From Bdellovibrio bacteriovorus (lineage in GTDB: Bacteria > Bdellovibrionota > Bdellovibrionia > Bdellovibrionales > Bdellovibrionaceae): 64,000 nucleotides of DNA. Positions within the stretch are counted from its first letter, which is position 1. Every line of letters begins with the position of its first letter. The stretch spans positions 2,046,001-2,110,000 of the forward strand of contig NZ_CP020946.1 of assembly GCF_002208115.1 (NCBI RefSeq), given 5' to 3'. Below, in pieces: positions 43,793-51,983 of this stretch. The translations under genes were made by a program, and so were the position numbers. Below the pieces are notes generated by a model, which worked only from the letters and a program-made list of their open reading frames with translations, did not search any database and was not told the origin of the DNA.

Positions 43793-45238
43793 TTATTTCT
43801 CCTCCCGGTTGTTTTCATCCAAAGTGACGAACAAGCGGGCCTGAGCTTCCATTTTTCTCTGCTCAGATTTCAGTTTGGTCAAAGTCAGTTCCGCATCGGC
43901 GGCATCTTCTTCGGCATTGATCACATTGGCTGTGATCGAACGGCCTTTGTTGAACAGATCAGCCTGCGCTTTGGCGGCATCCGTCTGCAGGCGCGCGATT
44001 TGTCCCGCGGACTCAATGCGTTTGTTCATTTCAGAATAACGGCGATTCAGCTCGATCCACGCACTTTCGCTGTCCAGAATTTTTCTTTCACTCTGCAACT
44101 GGGCAGCCAAGGCATCCTTGCGCGCAGCGGATTTTGCCGAGCCCTTCACGTCCGTGTCGAACATATAAATCAGGTTCAACCCCACCTTCCAGGTCGGAAG
44201 CTTGTTGTCTGTCCATTTCGAGGTTGCATCCGGAATGCTCTTGTCCGGCTGGAAGTTGTTGGTGTTGTAGGCACCTGAAAGCACCAGATCCGGACGATAG
44301 ACGTCCTCGGTCTCTTTTGCCACCAGGGACATCGCCTTGGCATTCAGGGAAGCCAGATAAGCTTCCAGCGCCACGACCTTGCCCCCGTTGCCATCCACCA
44401 TGGAATTCAAAGAGCGCAAACGGGAAATATCACCGGAGATTTCCGGCATCGCTTCGTCATCACGAAGCTCAAGGTAGTCACGGATCTGTCTTTTTGCCGC
44501 TGCCAGATCATCTTCCGCAGACACAAGCTGCAACTGACGTGCAGCCACCAGGGCCTGGGCCGACAACAGGTCCGCACGGTCACTGATACCATCGTTCACA
44601 CGGCGACGAGTCCAGGATTCAATGCGACGGGCGCGCTCCAACGAAGCCCGGCCGATACGCAGGTTTTCAGACTGATAGACGTAATCCCAATAAGCCGCTT
44701 CCGCACTGACCAGCAGAACTTTCTTCTGCAGGTCAAACTTGCCGACCTCCGCCGTCGCCACTGCCTCCTGGCGATCCTGGCGCAGACGAGTGGCATTACC
44801 AAAAGAGTTCTTCCACAGCGACTGACTTAAACCCAAACCCAATGAACCATAAGAGAACTTCTGGAAATTCGGATTTAGCAGCGCCCCTTCATTTTCAACT
44901 TCTGTGGCGTTGGCCGTCAGGGCCACATCAGTGCCCGAAGAGAATCTTTTCGCCAGGCCCAGTTTCAGATCTGTTGCGGTGGTCTGGGTTCCCCCCAACT
45001 GCGCGAACTGACCCAGCGGGCTTTTGTCATTCAGATAACCCACACCCGCAGTGAAAACAGGCACCAGCTCAATGTCACCGGAAACACGGCGGTCTTCCGC
45101 CGCCTCTTTGGAAACATCAAAAGCCTGAATGGATTTGTTTTTATTAACGACAGCCTGAAGATAATCCTGAAGATTCATCGCCAGTGCTTGCGGTTGCCAC
45201 AGTCCGAGCAGAAGTCCTACAAGGGCGCCCTTTTTCAT
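43793..45238 (-). CDS. TolC-family outer-membrane efflux protein
   Basis: A 481-residue protein with a signal peptide (GALVGLLLGLWQPQALA) and two long coiled-coil repeats characteristic of outer-membrane factors, e.g. AYWDYVYQSENLRIGRASLERARR and LDSESAWIELNRRYSEMNKRIESAGQ. It provides the exit duct for the RND pump encoded right after it. ATG at 45238 is preceded by AAGGAA. Two copies of a 10-base direct repeat and a possible promoter lie upstream. It lacks a visible lipobox. Confidence 0.88.
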   Translation of the reverse strand: MKKGALVGLLLGLWQPQALAMNLQDYLQAVVNKNKSIQAFDVSKEAAEDRRVSGDIELVPVFTAGVGYLNDKSPLGQFAQLGGTQTTATDLKLGLAKRFSSGTDVALTANATEVENEGALLNPNFQKFSYGSLGLGLSQSLWKNSFGNATRLRQDRQEAVATAEVGKFDLQKKVLLVSAEAAYWDYVYQSENLRIGRASLERARRIESWTRRRVNDGISDRADLLSAQALVAARQLQLVSAEDDLAAAKRQIRDYLELRDDEAMPEISGDISRLRSLNSMVDGNGGKVVALEAYLASLNAKAMSLVAKETEDVYRPDLVLSGAYNTNNFQPDKSIPDATSKWTDNKLPTWKVGLNLIYMFDTDVKGSAKSAARKDALAAQLQSERKILDSESAWIELNRRYSEMNKRIESAGQIARLQTDAAKAQADLFNKGRSITANVINAEEDAADAELTLTKLKSEQRKMEAQARLFVTLDENNREEK

Positions 45239-45320
45239 TTTTCAAATTCCTTCCGAAATACAAACTACGGAAGAAAACCTAATTTAGGGGCCTATCCAAA
45301 TCAAAACATTTCATTATTTG

Positions 45321-45340
45321 GTTTCAATCCGTTTCAATCC
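45321..45340. promoter_or_regulatory. Tandem 10-base repeat upstream of the tolC-RND operon
   Basis: GTTTCAATCC occurs at 45321-45330 and directly again at 45331-45340, one helical turn apart, about 83 bases upstream of the tolC-like start. It is a candidate operator for a regulator of the pump. Confidence 0.45.
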
Positions 45341-45375
45341 GACGGGGGTGCGTAAATTCATGGGCCTGAAAATGA

Positions 45376-45400
45376 AAAACCCCGCTACCAGCGGGGTTTT
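45376..45400. terminator. Intrinsic terminator after the mini-lipoprotein gene
   Basis: AAAACCCCGCT, loop ACC, AGCGGGGTTTT. On the minus strand the stem is followed by TTTTTCATTTT. It insulates the small lipoprotein gene from the pump operon. Confidence 0.85.
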
Positions 45401-45432
45401 GAAAGCAAATTGAGATTTGAGCTTTCACTGCA

Positions 45433-45627
45433 CTATTTTGCTGCAGCAGCCTCTTCCTTTTTTGCACAATCAGCACATCCACCTTTTTTCGTAGCGCACT
45501 CCGTGCCCGAGCAAGCGGACTTTTCAGCTTTCGCCCCACCACAGCCACAATTTTCGTGGTTGTGTGCTTTGTGAGCACAAGAAGCCAAACCCAAAACCAA
45601 AACAGATGACAGCAAAAGCATTTTCAT
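45433..45627 (-). CDS. Cys/His-rich 64-residue lipoprotein, likely metal binding
   Basis: A tiny lipoprotein: hydrophobic signal LLLSSVLVLGLASC with lipidated Cys at 17. The mature 48 residues hold six further Cys and three His (HKAHNHENCGCGG, SACSGTEC, GGCADC) and a Lys/Ala tail. The pattern suggests binding of Cu, Zn or another soft metal at the envelope (inference). GGAGG precedes the ATG by about 9 bases, and it has its own terminator. It is adjacent to an RND/TolC operon, which raises a link to metal efflux. No named family recognised. Confidence 0.75.
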   Translation of the reverse strand: MKMLLLSSVLVLGLASCAHKAHNHENCGCGGAKAEKSACSGTECATKKGGCADCAKKEEAAAAK

Positions 45628-45933
45628 GGAACCGATCCTCCAAAATAGTGAGCCTTAAGCTTAGCGAGGGCCCTCATCACAGGGCAAGCAAACACCCCGG
45701 TTTCTGGCCCTCAAACCGGAAAAACAGTGACAATTTGCGCCAAGTTTTTTCCATTTTTACCGCCTATTCAGACGAAAATTCCCTTAAAAATGCGCAAACT
45801 TACGGCATTTAAACGTCCCATCGGGAACTTAATGCAAGGTGGCTAGATTGAACCAAATCCTGACAAAATGAATTGTTGAAACTACCTCCGATCTGGGGCT
45901 TAATGGGTCCGATTCGCGGAGGGGGAACCGAGA
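45628..45933. other. Intergenic region between divergent mini-lipoprotein and nuclease genes
   Basis: 306 bases with no convincing gene. CCGGTTT and AAACCGG (about 45704-45726) form a hairpin in the minus-strand leader. Small frames here are shadows. A GGAGGGGG ribosome site precedes the nuclease ATG. Confidence 0.5.
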
Positions 45934-46815
45934 ATGAAACACTTAAAACTGAAGACAGTCAGCTTGCAGTTTGTGACCATGGCAATGGTCGCAATGTCCG
46001 CAGCACCTGTTTATGCAGCCCCCGCAACCGCCGCTCCCGCCCACGAATTCTTCACAGTGGATGAGGACAATCTGGAATCAGACACCACTCGCAGAAACGA
46101 ATACTCTTTTATGGAGTACTCCCCTGAATTCGGACCTCAACAGTTCATTCAGGGCCTGAAAAAAGTGGTCATCAACCTTCTGAAATGGACTCTTCACGAA
46201 GAAGCTCCACCGGCTCCAGAAGAAAAGTACATGCGCAAACTTCACTTCGGCCGCTGGATCAATGATCCCACGGACGACACGTGCATGAACACCCGCGCAA
46301 AAGTTCTGGTTCGCGATTCCAATCAGGAAGTCACCTACCGCGGCAACAGGCAGTGTGTGGTGGACGCCGGCCACTGGAACGATCCTTACGCAGGCAAAGA
46401 AGTTGTCGTCGCCAAAGAAATTCAAATTGATCACATGGTTCCTTTGAAAAACGCCTACATATCCGGAGCGTGGCAATGGGATTACAAAACCCGCTGCCTG
46501 TATGCGAACTATATGGGCTACAAAAACCATCTGATTGCCGCAGACGCCAGCGCCAACATGTCCAAAGGCGACCGTGCTCCAGACAAATACCTGCCATCCA
46601 ATCTTGCTTACCGCTGTCAGTACGTCCGTGACTGGCTGGCGGTAAAGCTGATCTGGAAACTGAATATGACCATGGATGAAGTTCAGGCGATCCACGACGT
46701 GGTGACCAACTATGGCTGCAAGGCCTCTGACTTCAAATTCAGCAAAGCCGAACTTGAGAGCCAGCGTGAATACATCAATGGCAATCTTGATTTCTGCATG
46801 ATCAACAAAAGATGA
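45934..46815 (+). CDS. Secreted HNH (DUF1524/GmrSD-C-like) nuclease
   Basis: A 293-residue exported protein with a signal peptide ending near YAAP (about 29). The C-terminal half matches the DUF1524-type HNH nuclease layout: DTCMNTRAKVLVRDS, QCVVDAGHWNDPYAGK, the metal/catalytic block EIQIDHMVPLKNAYISGAW (His near 167), and NMSKGDRAPDKYLPS with the Asn and Lys of the core. It would cut DNA outside the cytoplasm, e.g. prey DNA (inference). Four Cys probably form disulfides. It overlaps the next gene by 4 bases. Confidence 0.85.
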   Translation: MKHLKLKTVSLQFVTMAMVAMSAAPVYAAPATAAPAHEFFTVDEDNLESDTTRRNEYSFMEYSPEFGPQQFIQGLKKVVINLLKWTLHEEAPPAPEEKYMRKLHFGRWINDPTDDTCMNTRAKVLVRDSNQEVTYRGNRQCVVDAGHWNDPYAGKEVVVAKEIQIDHMVPLKNAYISGAWQWDYKTRCLYANYMGYKNHLIAADASANMSKGDRAPDKYLPSNLAYRCQYVRDWLAVKLIWKLNMTMDEVQAIHDVVTNYGCKASDFKFSKAELESQREYINGNLDFCMINKR

Positions 46816-47507
46816 TCGAGATCCTTTTCGAAGACGATTACTTTCTTGCCGCCGCCAAGCCGGCAGGCATGCCTTCCCAAGCCACCGTTGATAAAAGCCG
46901 CTTGGACTTCTTTACGTCCCTGAAAAACCAGTTGCGCAGCGAACGAGGCAATGACTTCTATCTGGCCCTGCACCACCGTCTGGACCGGGACACTTCCGGG
47001 GTGATGATCTTTGCCAAATCCAAAGAGGCCAACGAACCTCTCGCAGATCTGTTCAAAACTCACAAGATTCAAAAAACCTATCTTTGCCTGACCAAAAGAA
47101 CCCAAAAGGCGGCGGAAGCCTGGGAAGTCGACAATCATCTGGTGGAGATGAAGGACAACAAACTAAAAAAAACCAAGATGGTTCGCACCCAGTCCGGAGG
47201 CGATCGTGCCTACACCAAGTTCCGCAAGCTTGAGGTCTTTCCCGAAGCTTTACTGATCGAGGCGCAACCTTTAACTGGACGCATGCACCAGATCCGAGTG
47301 CACCTCGCTGATCGTGGCATGGGCATCTATGGGGACGACATCTATCAGGCACCGAAAAATCCCGTGGCGCCGCGACTGATGCTGCATGCTCATGCACTGG
47401 AATTCACTCACCCGTTCACCCAAGAATTTGTGCGTATAGAATGTGCAATGCCTGCGGATATGGCGCAATTCATGAAGACATTGACGTTTCACTCCAAAAA
47501 TGATTGA
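46812..47507 (+). CDS. RluA-family pseudouridine synthase
   Basis: A 231-residue enzyme that isomerises uridine in rRNA or tRNA. The catalytic Asp is in HHRLDRDTSGVMIF (about residue 59); KTYLCLTKR and LTGRMHQIRVHLA are the other family motifs. There is no S4 domain, so it is like TruC/RluA/RluF-short types; the target base is not visible. The ATG overlaps the nuclease stop (ATGA), an unexpected pairing of a secreted nuclease with an RNA-modifying enzyme. tRNA-Leu follows 12 bases after the stop. Confidence 0.88.
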   Translation: MIEILFEDDYFLAAAKPAGMPSQATVDKSRLDFFTSLKNQLRSERGNDFYLALHHRLDRDTSGVMIFAKSKEANEPLADLFKTHKIQKTYLCLTKRTQKAAEAWEVDNHLVEMKDNKLKKTKMVRTQSGGDRAYTKFRKLEVFPEALLIEAQPLTGRMHQIRVHLADRGMGIYGDDIYQAPKNPVAPRLMLHAHALEFTHPFTQEFVRIECAMPADMAQFMKTLTFHSKND

Positions 47508-47519
47508 GTTGACCCTTGT

Positions 47520-47611
47520 GCCCCGGTGGCGAAATCGGTAGACGCACAGGACTTAAAATCCTGGGCTTCGTTTAAACGGGCGTGCCGGTTCAAGTCCGGC
47601 CCGGGGCACCA
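47520..47611 (+). tRNA. tRNA-Leu(UAA), CCA encoded
   Basis: Acceptor GCCCCGG pairs with CCGGGGC (47601-47607), discriminator A, CCA at 47609-47611. The anticodon stem CAGGA/TCCTG encloses the loop CTTAAAA, giving anticodon TAA at 47554-47556. A long variable arm (GGGCTTCG-TTTAAA-CGGGCG region) and the T arm with GGTTCAAGTCC fit a class II leucine tRNA. Confidence 0.95.
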
Positions 47612-47755
47612 TTCCCTCTCCAAATTTCTTCGGACAGTCCTCGTTCTTTTTGTCTTCCGTTTCATTTTGTTGATTGATTGCTTCAATGATTTTTCATTGG
47701 CTTCGTTGTGGCTACTAAGGCCTGCGGAACTTGAAATTTGGAGAGGGAATGGTGC
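47606..47755. repeat. 23-bp perfect inverted repeat including the tRNA-Leu 3' end
   Basis: 47606-47628 is the exact reverse complement of 47733-47755. The left arm begins in the last six bases of the tRNA (GCACCA). The 104 bases between hold no gene. A second hairpin, CTTCCGCTCA / TGAGTGGAAG (47755-47779), follows directly. The size (150 bases) and terminal repeats resemble a MITE, but no target duplication is seen. A terminator or processing structure is the alternative. Confidence 0.8.
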
Positions 47756-47792
47756 TTCCGCTCAAGTAGTGAGTGGAAGGCGTGATGCTTGG

Positions 47793-48101
47793 CTACTTTT
47801 GGGAAAAGCTGCGCTTATAGAAATACAGAGGCAGAGCTAGTGACAGGCCTACCATTAAATTGGCTGCCAGAATCATCCACCAGCCGTTGATACTGTTTTT
47901 CTTGGAATCAAAGAATGACCATAGCAGGAATGCTGCTGACGAGATGACCAGGTCAACTGCGAAAAATCTGGATACGCTGTTTGCAAATAATTGTTCTAGA
48001 AAAAGCGAAACGCTTGCTCCCGGCTCCATAAAGAACGGGACCAGATAATAAAATGGAAGTACAGTCCCTAACACAGCAAAGAAAATCCATATTTTGCGCA
48101 T
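47793..48101 (-). CDS. DUF2834-family membrane protein
   Basis: A 102-residue protein with three hydrophobic helices. The layout follows DUF2834: an N-terminal helix with FFAVLGTVLPFYYLVPF, then FFAVDLVISSAAFLLWSFFDSKK, and ANLMVGLSLALPLYFYKR at the end. Function unknown. It lies beside the tRNA-associated inverted repeat and diverges from another small membrane protein gene. Confidence 0.75.
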   Translation of the reverse strand: MRKIWIFFAVLGTVLPFYYLVPFFMEPGASVSLFLEQLFANSVSRFFAVDLVISSAAFLLWSFFDSKKNSINGWWMILAANLMVGLSLALPLYFYKRSFSQK

Positions 48102-48225
48102 AGCTCATGCTATGAGGTTAACAATTCACAAACAAGGTCAAAATCCGACATCACAGGCCAGACGTAATTTTAAACTCAACAAAATAAAGAATCGCATACA
48201 TCATAAGTTCTTAAAGAGGTCCTTA

Positions 48226-48645
48226 GTGAATCTTAGATTTTTGAATGCTCAGAATGTTTTCTTGATGGATGCTATGGGAGCTTTATTAAGCCTGACTCTA
48301 ACGGCGGGAGTTTTGCCGTTCCTGTCGACTTGGACAGGGCTTCAGCCGAATGTTCTTTATTTCTTAGCGACGTTCCCACTTCTTTACTGTGTATTTTCGT
48401 TTATCTGCTACAAACTGCGAAGCCGAAAACCGTGGATGCTTTTAACCATCCTCTTTGCCAATGCTCTTTATATTCTTGTTTCAGGGGCTGTGATGATGAC
48501 GGTGCAGGGAATCACCGTTTGGGGTTATTTATTCCTGTTGGCAGAAATTCTGGTCCTGCTTGCAGTCATCCTGATCGAGTGGTCGGTGTACCGCAGTTTC
48601 TTTGGAAAAACTGCAGTCTCGGCTAAGGCATCTTATAAATCATAA
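48226..48645 (+). CDS. Small four-helix membrane protein, unknown function
   Basis: About 139 residues with four hydrophobic segments (ALLSLTLTAGVLPFL, VLYFLATFPLLYCVFSFIC, MLLTILFANALYILVSGAVMM, GYLFLLAEILVLLAVILI). The short basic loop KLRSRKPW suggests a defined topology. GTG at 48226 after AGAGG is preferred; the frame is open to 48094 but that part is basic and unlike a signal. I do not recognise the family. Its 3' end overlaps the convergent secreted-protein gene by 23 bases. Confidence 0.65.
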   Translation: MNLRFLNAQNVFLMDAMGALLSLTLTAGVLPFLSTWTGLQPNVLYFLATFPLLYCVFSFICYKLRSRKPWMLLTILFANALYILVSGAVMMTVQGITVWGYLFLLAEILVLLAVILIEWSVYRSFFGKTAVSAKASYKS

Positions 48646-49093
48646 AATTCAAACGCGGATCCCGACTGCTCACAAAACCAAGGCTGTAACTTCCCGCCTT
48701 GGTGAACTCAAAGCGCAGTGCTTTACTCAAAGTGCCGCAATCGCGGATTTTGCCAAAATCCACTGGATTAAAAGAAGTTCCCGACGCCAGTTCGGTCACA
48801 TCCATGCGTGGATAGGCATCCGATACAATGATATAGAAGCCCGGCACAGAGACTTCGAATTTCACAAAACCACCAGAGCTGGCCTCGCCAGAGACCAACG
48901 ACAAATCAATACGCTGACCGGTACCGACAGTGGGAGCCCCCGCCACGTCCTTGCTTGCTGCGGCCTTGATGCCACTGCTGATCCAGGCTTTATAAGCTTC
49001 AGCGGAAAAATTACGGGAAGATGTGCAGCCCGCGGGAACATCTGCGGCCACAGCGCCGCCTCCCAACAACAAAGAAAAAACCAATGCAACCAT
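48623..49093 (-). CDS. Secreted beta-rich protein, unknown function
   Basis: About 156 residues with a signal peptide (MVALVFSLLLGGGAVAA). The mature part carries two Cys (AGCTSS and RDCGTL) and a beta-sandwich pattern: VSVPGFYIIVSDAYPRMDVTE, then KALRFEFTKAGSYSLGF, like small periplasmic sensor or binding domains with an epitope of form G-x-Y-x-x-x-S-D. No name can be given. ATG at 49093 has AGGA at good distance; a TTG at 49108 is the alternative. Confidence 0.65.
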   Translation of the reverse strand: MVALVFSLLLGGGAVAADVPAGCTSSRNFSAEAYKAWISSGIKAAASKDVAGAPTVGTGQRIDLSLVSGEASSGGFVKFEVSVPGFYIIVSDAYPRMDVTELASGTSFNPVDFGKIRDCGTLSKALRFEFTKAGSYSLGFVSSRDPRLNFMIYKMP

Positions 49094-49150
49094 ACCTTGT
49101 ATCCTCAACCAGTGCCAAGCTTATGCCCTGCATTTTCCCGACACAAGTGG

Positions 49151-49180
49151 TTGCTCAATGCCCCATCCTTTGCCTATAGT
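49151..49180 (+). promoter_or_regulatory. Candidate sigma-70-type promoter
   Basis: TTGCTC (49151-49156), 18-base spacer, TATAGT (49175-49180), 20 bases before the ATG of the lipoprotein gene at 49200. Confidence 0.5.
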
Positions 49181-49199
49181 TTTAGACAGGGAGACCAAC

Positions 49200-49955
49200 A
49201 TGAAGACACAACACCTGCTGCTGATCGCGGCTCTGGCTCTAACTGCTTGCACCAAGGTTGAAGAAGAAGTCCCGTCCATCAAGGCTGAATTCCAGCAAAA
49301 GTATGAATTCGTCATGGCCACATTTGATTCCACCATTCGCACCCACGACCGCGAAAGCACTTTATCCCCAACCCAGCAGGAGTTCCTCAACCGCCAGTTG
49401 AACGAACTTAAAGCCATCATCCCTTTGCGTGGCATGACGGAAGCCCACCGCTATGACTCTTTGACAGAAAACCAGACTCTGCGTGCTGACAGCTCGCAAG
49501 TGGGACTGGTGATCAACCGTGTGAACGTCTGGCAGATCTGCCGTCAGATGAGCTCTTTGGGTGTTGGAACTTTGCAGATGGGCGGATACTCTTTGGCGAT
49601 CAACGCCAACCCGAGTTCAGCCTATACAGTGAACTCCGATTACTTTAACTACGACACCTTTGCAGCCCAGTACCAGGCGCAACCGCAAAAGACGATCTCG
49701 GCTCCGGCTGTCATGCTGTGGGAAAACACGGTCAGCAATCCCGGCCAGTGTTACAGCGCCCGCGTGCTGGTGGAATACGGTCTGCCTCATGAAACCGTAA
49801 AAAAATCCCTGCTTGAATGGCGACAGAACATCGCAGGCATCCAGGGACGTCTGGAACAACTGACCCGCGAAAGATCTCCGGCGAACTATCCCCTCAGCCA
49901 TCAGTTGATGGTGGAATCCCAGAAGCTGAAAGAAGCCTTCGACAAATTGCCTTAA
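49200..49955 (+). CDS. Lipoprotein, unknown function
   Basis: A 251-residue lipoprotein: MKTQHLLLIAALALTAC with lipid-bearing Cys at 17. The mature part is helical at both ends with a central Cys-containing region (WQICRQMSS, PGQCYSARV) and a beta segment. No family recognised. ATG at 49200 follows CAGGGAG and a good promoter; the longer frame to 49023 runs antisense to the neighbouring gene. It ends at a strong terminator, so it is monocistronic. Confidence 0.75.
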   Translation: MKTQHLLLIAALALTACTKVEEEVPSIKAEFQQKYEFVMATFDSTIRTHDRESTLSPTQQEFLNRQLNELKAIIPLRGMTEAHRYDSLTENQTLRADSSQVGLVINRVNVWQICRQMSSLGVGTLQMGGYSLAINANPSSAYTVNSDYFNYDTFAAQYQAQPQKTISAPAVMLWENTVSNPGQCYSARVLVEYGLPHETVKKSLLEWRQNIAGIQGRLEQLTRERSPANYPLSHQLMVESQKLKEAFDKLP

Positions 49956-49957
49956 CA

Positions 49958-49992
49958 GTAAAAGCCGCTTCAACAGCGGCTTTTACTTTTTC
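49958..49992 (+). terminator. Intrinsic terminator
   Basis: GTAAAAGCCGCT (49958-49969), loop TCAAC, AGCGGCTTTTAC (49975-49986), then TTTTTC. Perfect 12-base stem. Confidence 0.92.
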
Positions 49993-50208
49993 AATCTCAG
50001 CCACCCACTCTCATTACAACAATCGCTGGAAAGCAAGTTTTCAGCCCGTTGCCCTTTTTGTCCTCCCCGCAAAAATCACCCTCTCAGATGCTGCTAAATG
50101 CAAAGCAGTTGGCCCAAAGCTTGAATATTTATCGCATTGGCAGAGAGAGCCCTCGTTCGTCTCATTTCGAGACAGAGAAAATAAGAGCCTTAAAAAGGAG
50201 AGAAACCC

Positions 50209-51006
50209 ATGAAAAGAACAATCACCCTGTCCGTCGCCGCGGTTATGATTTCCCAAAGCGTTGCATTCGCTCAGGTGGATCGTACAGCCGAAATTACCGG
50301 TCAAGCCATCAGTCAGGCGCAACAAAATATTTCGGCATTAAGAACGAATCTTGTTCAATTGGACACGGCTTTGGAACAGACAGCAAAAACCATTGATGCC
50401 CGCGACAACTCTGGCGGTATCACCAATGCTTTGACCATTGCTGGTGCGGCTGCCGGCCTGGGTCTTTCTGTGATCTCTTACTTCTCTGTGAAATCCCGCA
50501 CTGCTGGATCCGGAGTGCTGGGAATGTTCACCGTGGCGGGCTCCCTCGTTGCTTCGATGACCTCCATCGTTACGGGCACAGGCAGCTCTCTGCTTAAAAA
50601 AGATGTCGACACCAAAGCGCTTGCGGACCAGTTGGACGCCATCGAAAAAGAAATTGCCGCAAACAAAGCCGGCCAAAGCAAAGAGGCGTCTGCAATTCTA
50701 AATCAGTTGTCTGATTCAGTCTCTGGCATGAAAGCCTCTCTGAAAGACTATCAACAGGACGAAAACAGCACCGACCGCACAAAGCTGCTGGCACACCTGT
50801 CTCAAGGTATCGGAACGGCTCTGCTGTTCTACTCCCTGACTCAAAAAGACAGCAACAAAGCTGTCGTCATCGGCGGACTTTTGCTGAGCGCCGGGAACCT
50901 GACCCGCATCGTGGCAGGCTTGAGCGATTCTCAGGCTGAATCCGTTTTGAAAGAAATTGAAGCAACCCGTATGAGTCTGCGCACGGCCGCCGCAGTTCTG
51001 GAATAA
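50209..51006 (+). CDS. Exported membrane/coiled-coil protein, first gene of an unknown three-gene cluster
   Basis: A 265-residue protein with a signal peptide (MKRTITLSVAAVMISQSVAFA). Then comes a coiled-coil-like stretch (ISQAQQNISALRTNLVQLDTALEQTAKTID), two close Gly/Ala-rich hydrophobic segments (about 68-85 and 95-118), a second charged helical stretch, and a hydrophobic pair near 200-235. The alternation of glycine-zipper helices and coiled coils resembles pore-forming or envelope-spanning proteins, but no family is recognised. AAGGAG precedes the ATG. It is followed after 5 bases by a second membrane protein and then an ankyrin gene. Confidence 0.7.
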   Translation: MKRTITLSVAAVMISQSVAFAQVDRTAEITGQAISQAQQNISALRTNLVQLDTALEQTAKTIDARDNSGGITNALTIAGAAAGLGLSVISYFSVKSRTAGSGVLGMFTVAGSLVASMTSIVTGTGSSLLKKDVDTKALADQLDAIEKEIAANKAGQSKEASAILNQLSDSVSGMKASLKDYQQDENSTDRTKLLAHLSQGIGTALLFYSLTQKDSNKAVVIGGLLLSAGNLTRIVAGLSDSQAESVLKEIEATRMSLRTAAAVLE

Positions 51007-51011
51007 TCCTG

Positions 51012-51983
51012 ATGCTGAAGCGGACTCTGTGCTTTTTGCTGACGCTGTCTTTGGGCCTTCCGGTGAAGGCTCAAGGCGCAGCTATGCGTTGCGAGTCCGT
51101 TTTCATTCCCAGTCTTAAAGAGGTCCTGGAGACCCTTGACCGCGAAAATTCACAGTATTTATTCAATGGAAAATCCATTCAAGAACACACCTCCACACTG
51201 TCGTGGAGCCGTAAAAGAAAGATTCGCAAGATTCTGAATCAACTGGAAATCGAAAACATCCCGTCCCAGGCCACCCTGGAAAGACAGGCCGTGGAATTGG
51301 GCACCCTGTTATTTGGCGCCAAAGACGCCCCCTCCCGCTGGATAAAAAAGAACGGTCAGGAACGAATGGAAGAATCCGCTGTTCTGATCGTCAAAGAACA
51401 GATCCTGAAAGAAGGCCTGATGAAAACCTGGGGTCAGACTCACGACCCGGCCACGTTAAGTACCCTTTCCAAAGTCATGGACCGGGTCTGGCGCTTTCAG
51501 CACAGCCGCCTCATGGAATTTGCCGGCATTCCGTACTGGTTGCCGAAAATGCCCAACAAAGCCATCAGCAAAGAACTGATGTTCAAGGTCATCCGGGATG
51601 GCTACACCACTCACCAAAAAGAAGTCGCCGTGGCTCTAAGATCCCAGAACTACCGGGACGCCTACAACACTTTTGCAAAGATCTATAAACCCGTGGTCTT
51701 TGCCTTGATTTTTATTTTTATCATCGAACGCTCTTACGACCAGTATCAGGACGAGATCAACAAGACGGTCGACACCATGATCAAGGATCTGCAACAACAG
51801 CGAGAGTCTCTGGATGAAGTCATGCCCCAGGTAAAACTGGAAGAAGGTAAAAATGCCTTCCGTCAGGCACTGGAAGGATTTAAGATGAAGTGGGGCGAAG
51901 AGCCCACGTCCGCAGAGCGCGCCCTGATGCAAACCCGCATCGAAAGCGCCCTGGGACTTCCACAAGGCAGTATCGGAGAATAA
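51012..51983 (+). CDS. Exported membrane-anchored protein, second gene of the cluster
   Basis: A 323-residue protein with a signal peptide (CFLLTLSLGLPVKAQG). Residues 30-220 are a helical, basic domain (LSWSRKRKIRKILNQLE, RWIKKNGQERMEES). A transmembrane helix (VVFALIFIFIIE) lies near 230-242, followed by a C-terminal coiled coil rich in Gln/Glu. No family recognised. It is spaced 5 bases from the gene before and directly abuts the ankyrin gene (TAAATG), so the three are surely translated together. Confidence 0.7.
   Translation: MLKRTLCFLLTLSLGLPVKAQGAAMRCESVFIPSLKEVLETLDRENSQYLFNGKSIQEHTSTLSWSRKRKIRKILNQLEIENIPSQATLERQAVELGTLLFGAKDAPSRWIKKNGQERMEESAVLIVKEQILKEGLMKTWGQTHDPATLSTLSKVMDRVWRFQHSRLMEFAGIPYWLPKMPNKAISKELMFKVIRDGYTTHQKEVAVALRSQNYRDAYNTFAKIYKPVVFALIFIFIIERSYDQYQDEINKTVDTMIKDLQQQRESLDEVMPQVKLEEGKNAFRQALEGFKMKWGEEPTSAERALMQTRIESALGLPQGSIGE

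Noticed and set aside
45321-45340. Two adjacent 10-base repeats considered as a CRISPR remnant
   Set aside because: Too short, no spacers, only two units, no cas genes; better read as an operator.
47489-47686. 65-residue minus-strand frame with WCPGPDLNRHA
   Set aside because: It runs antisense over tRNA-Leu; this peptide is a well-known annotation artefact of tRNA complements.
47606-47755. Integrated genetic element at tRNA-Leu
   Set aside because: No integrase and no direct repeat of the tRNA end; the downstream genes look native. The inverted repeat is kept as a finding instead.
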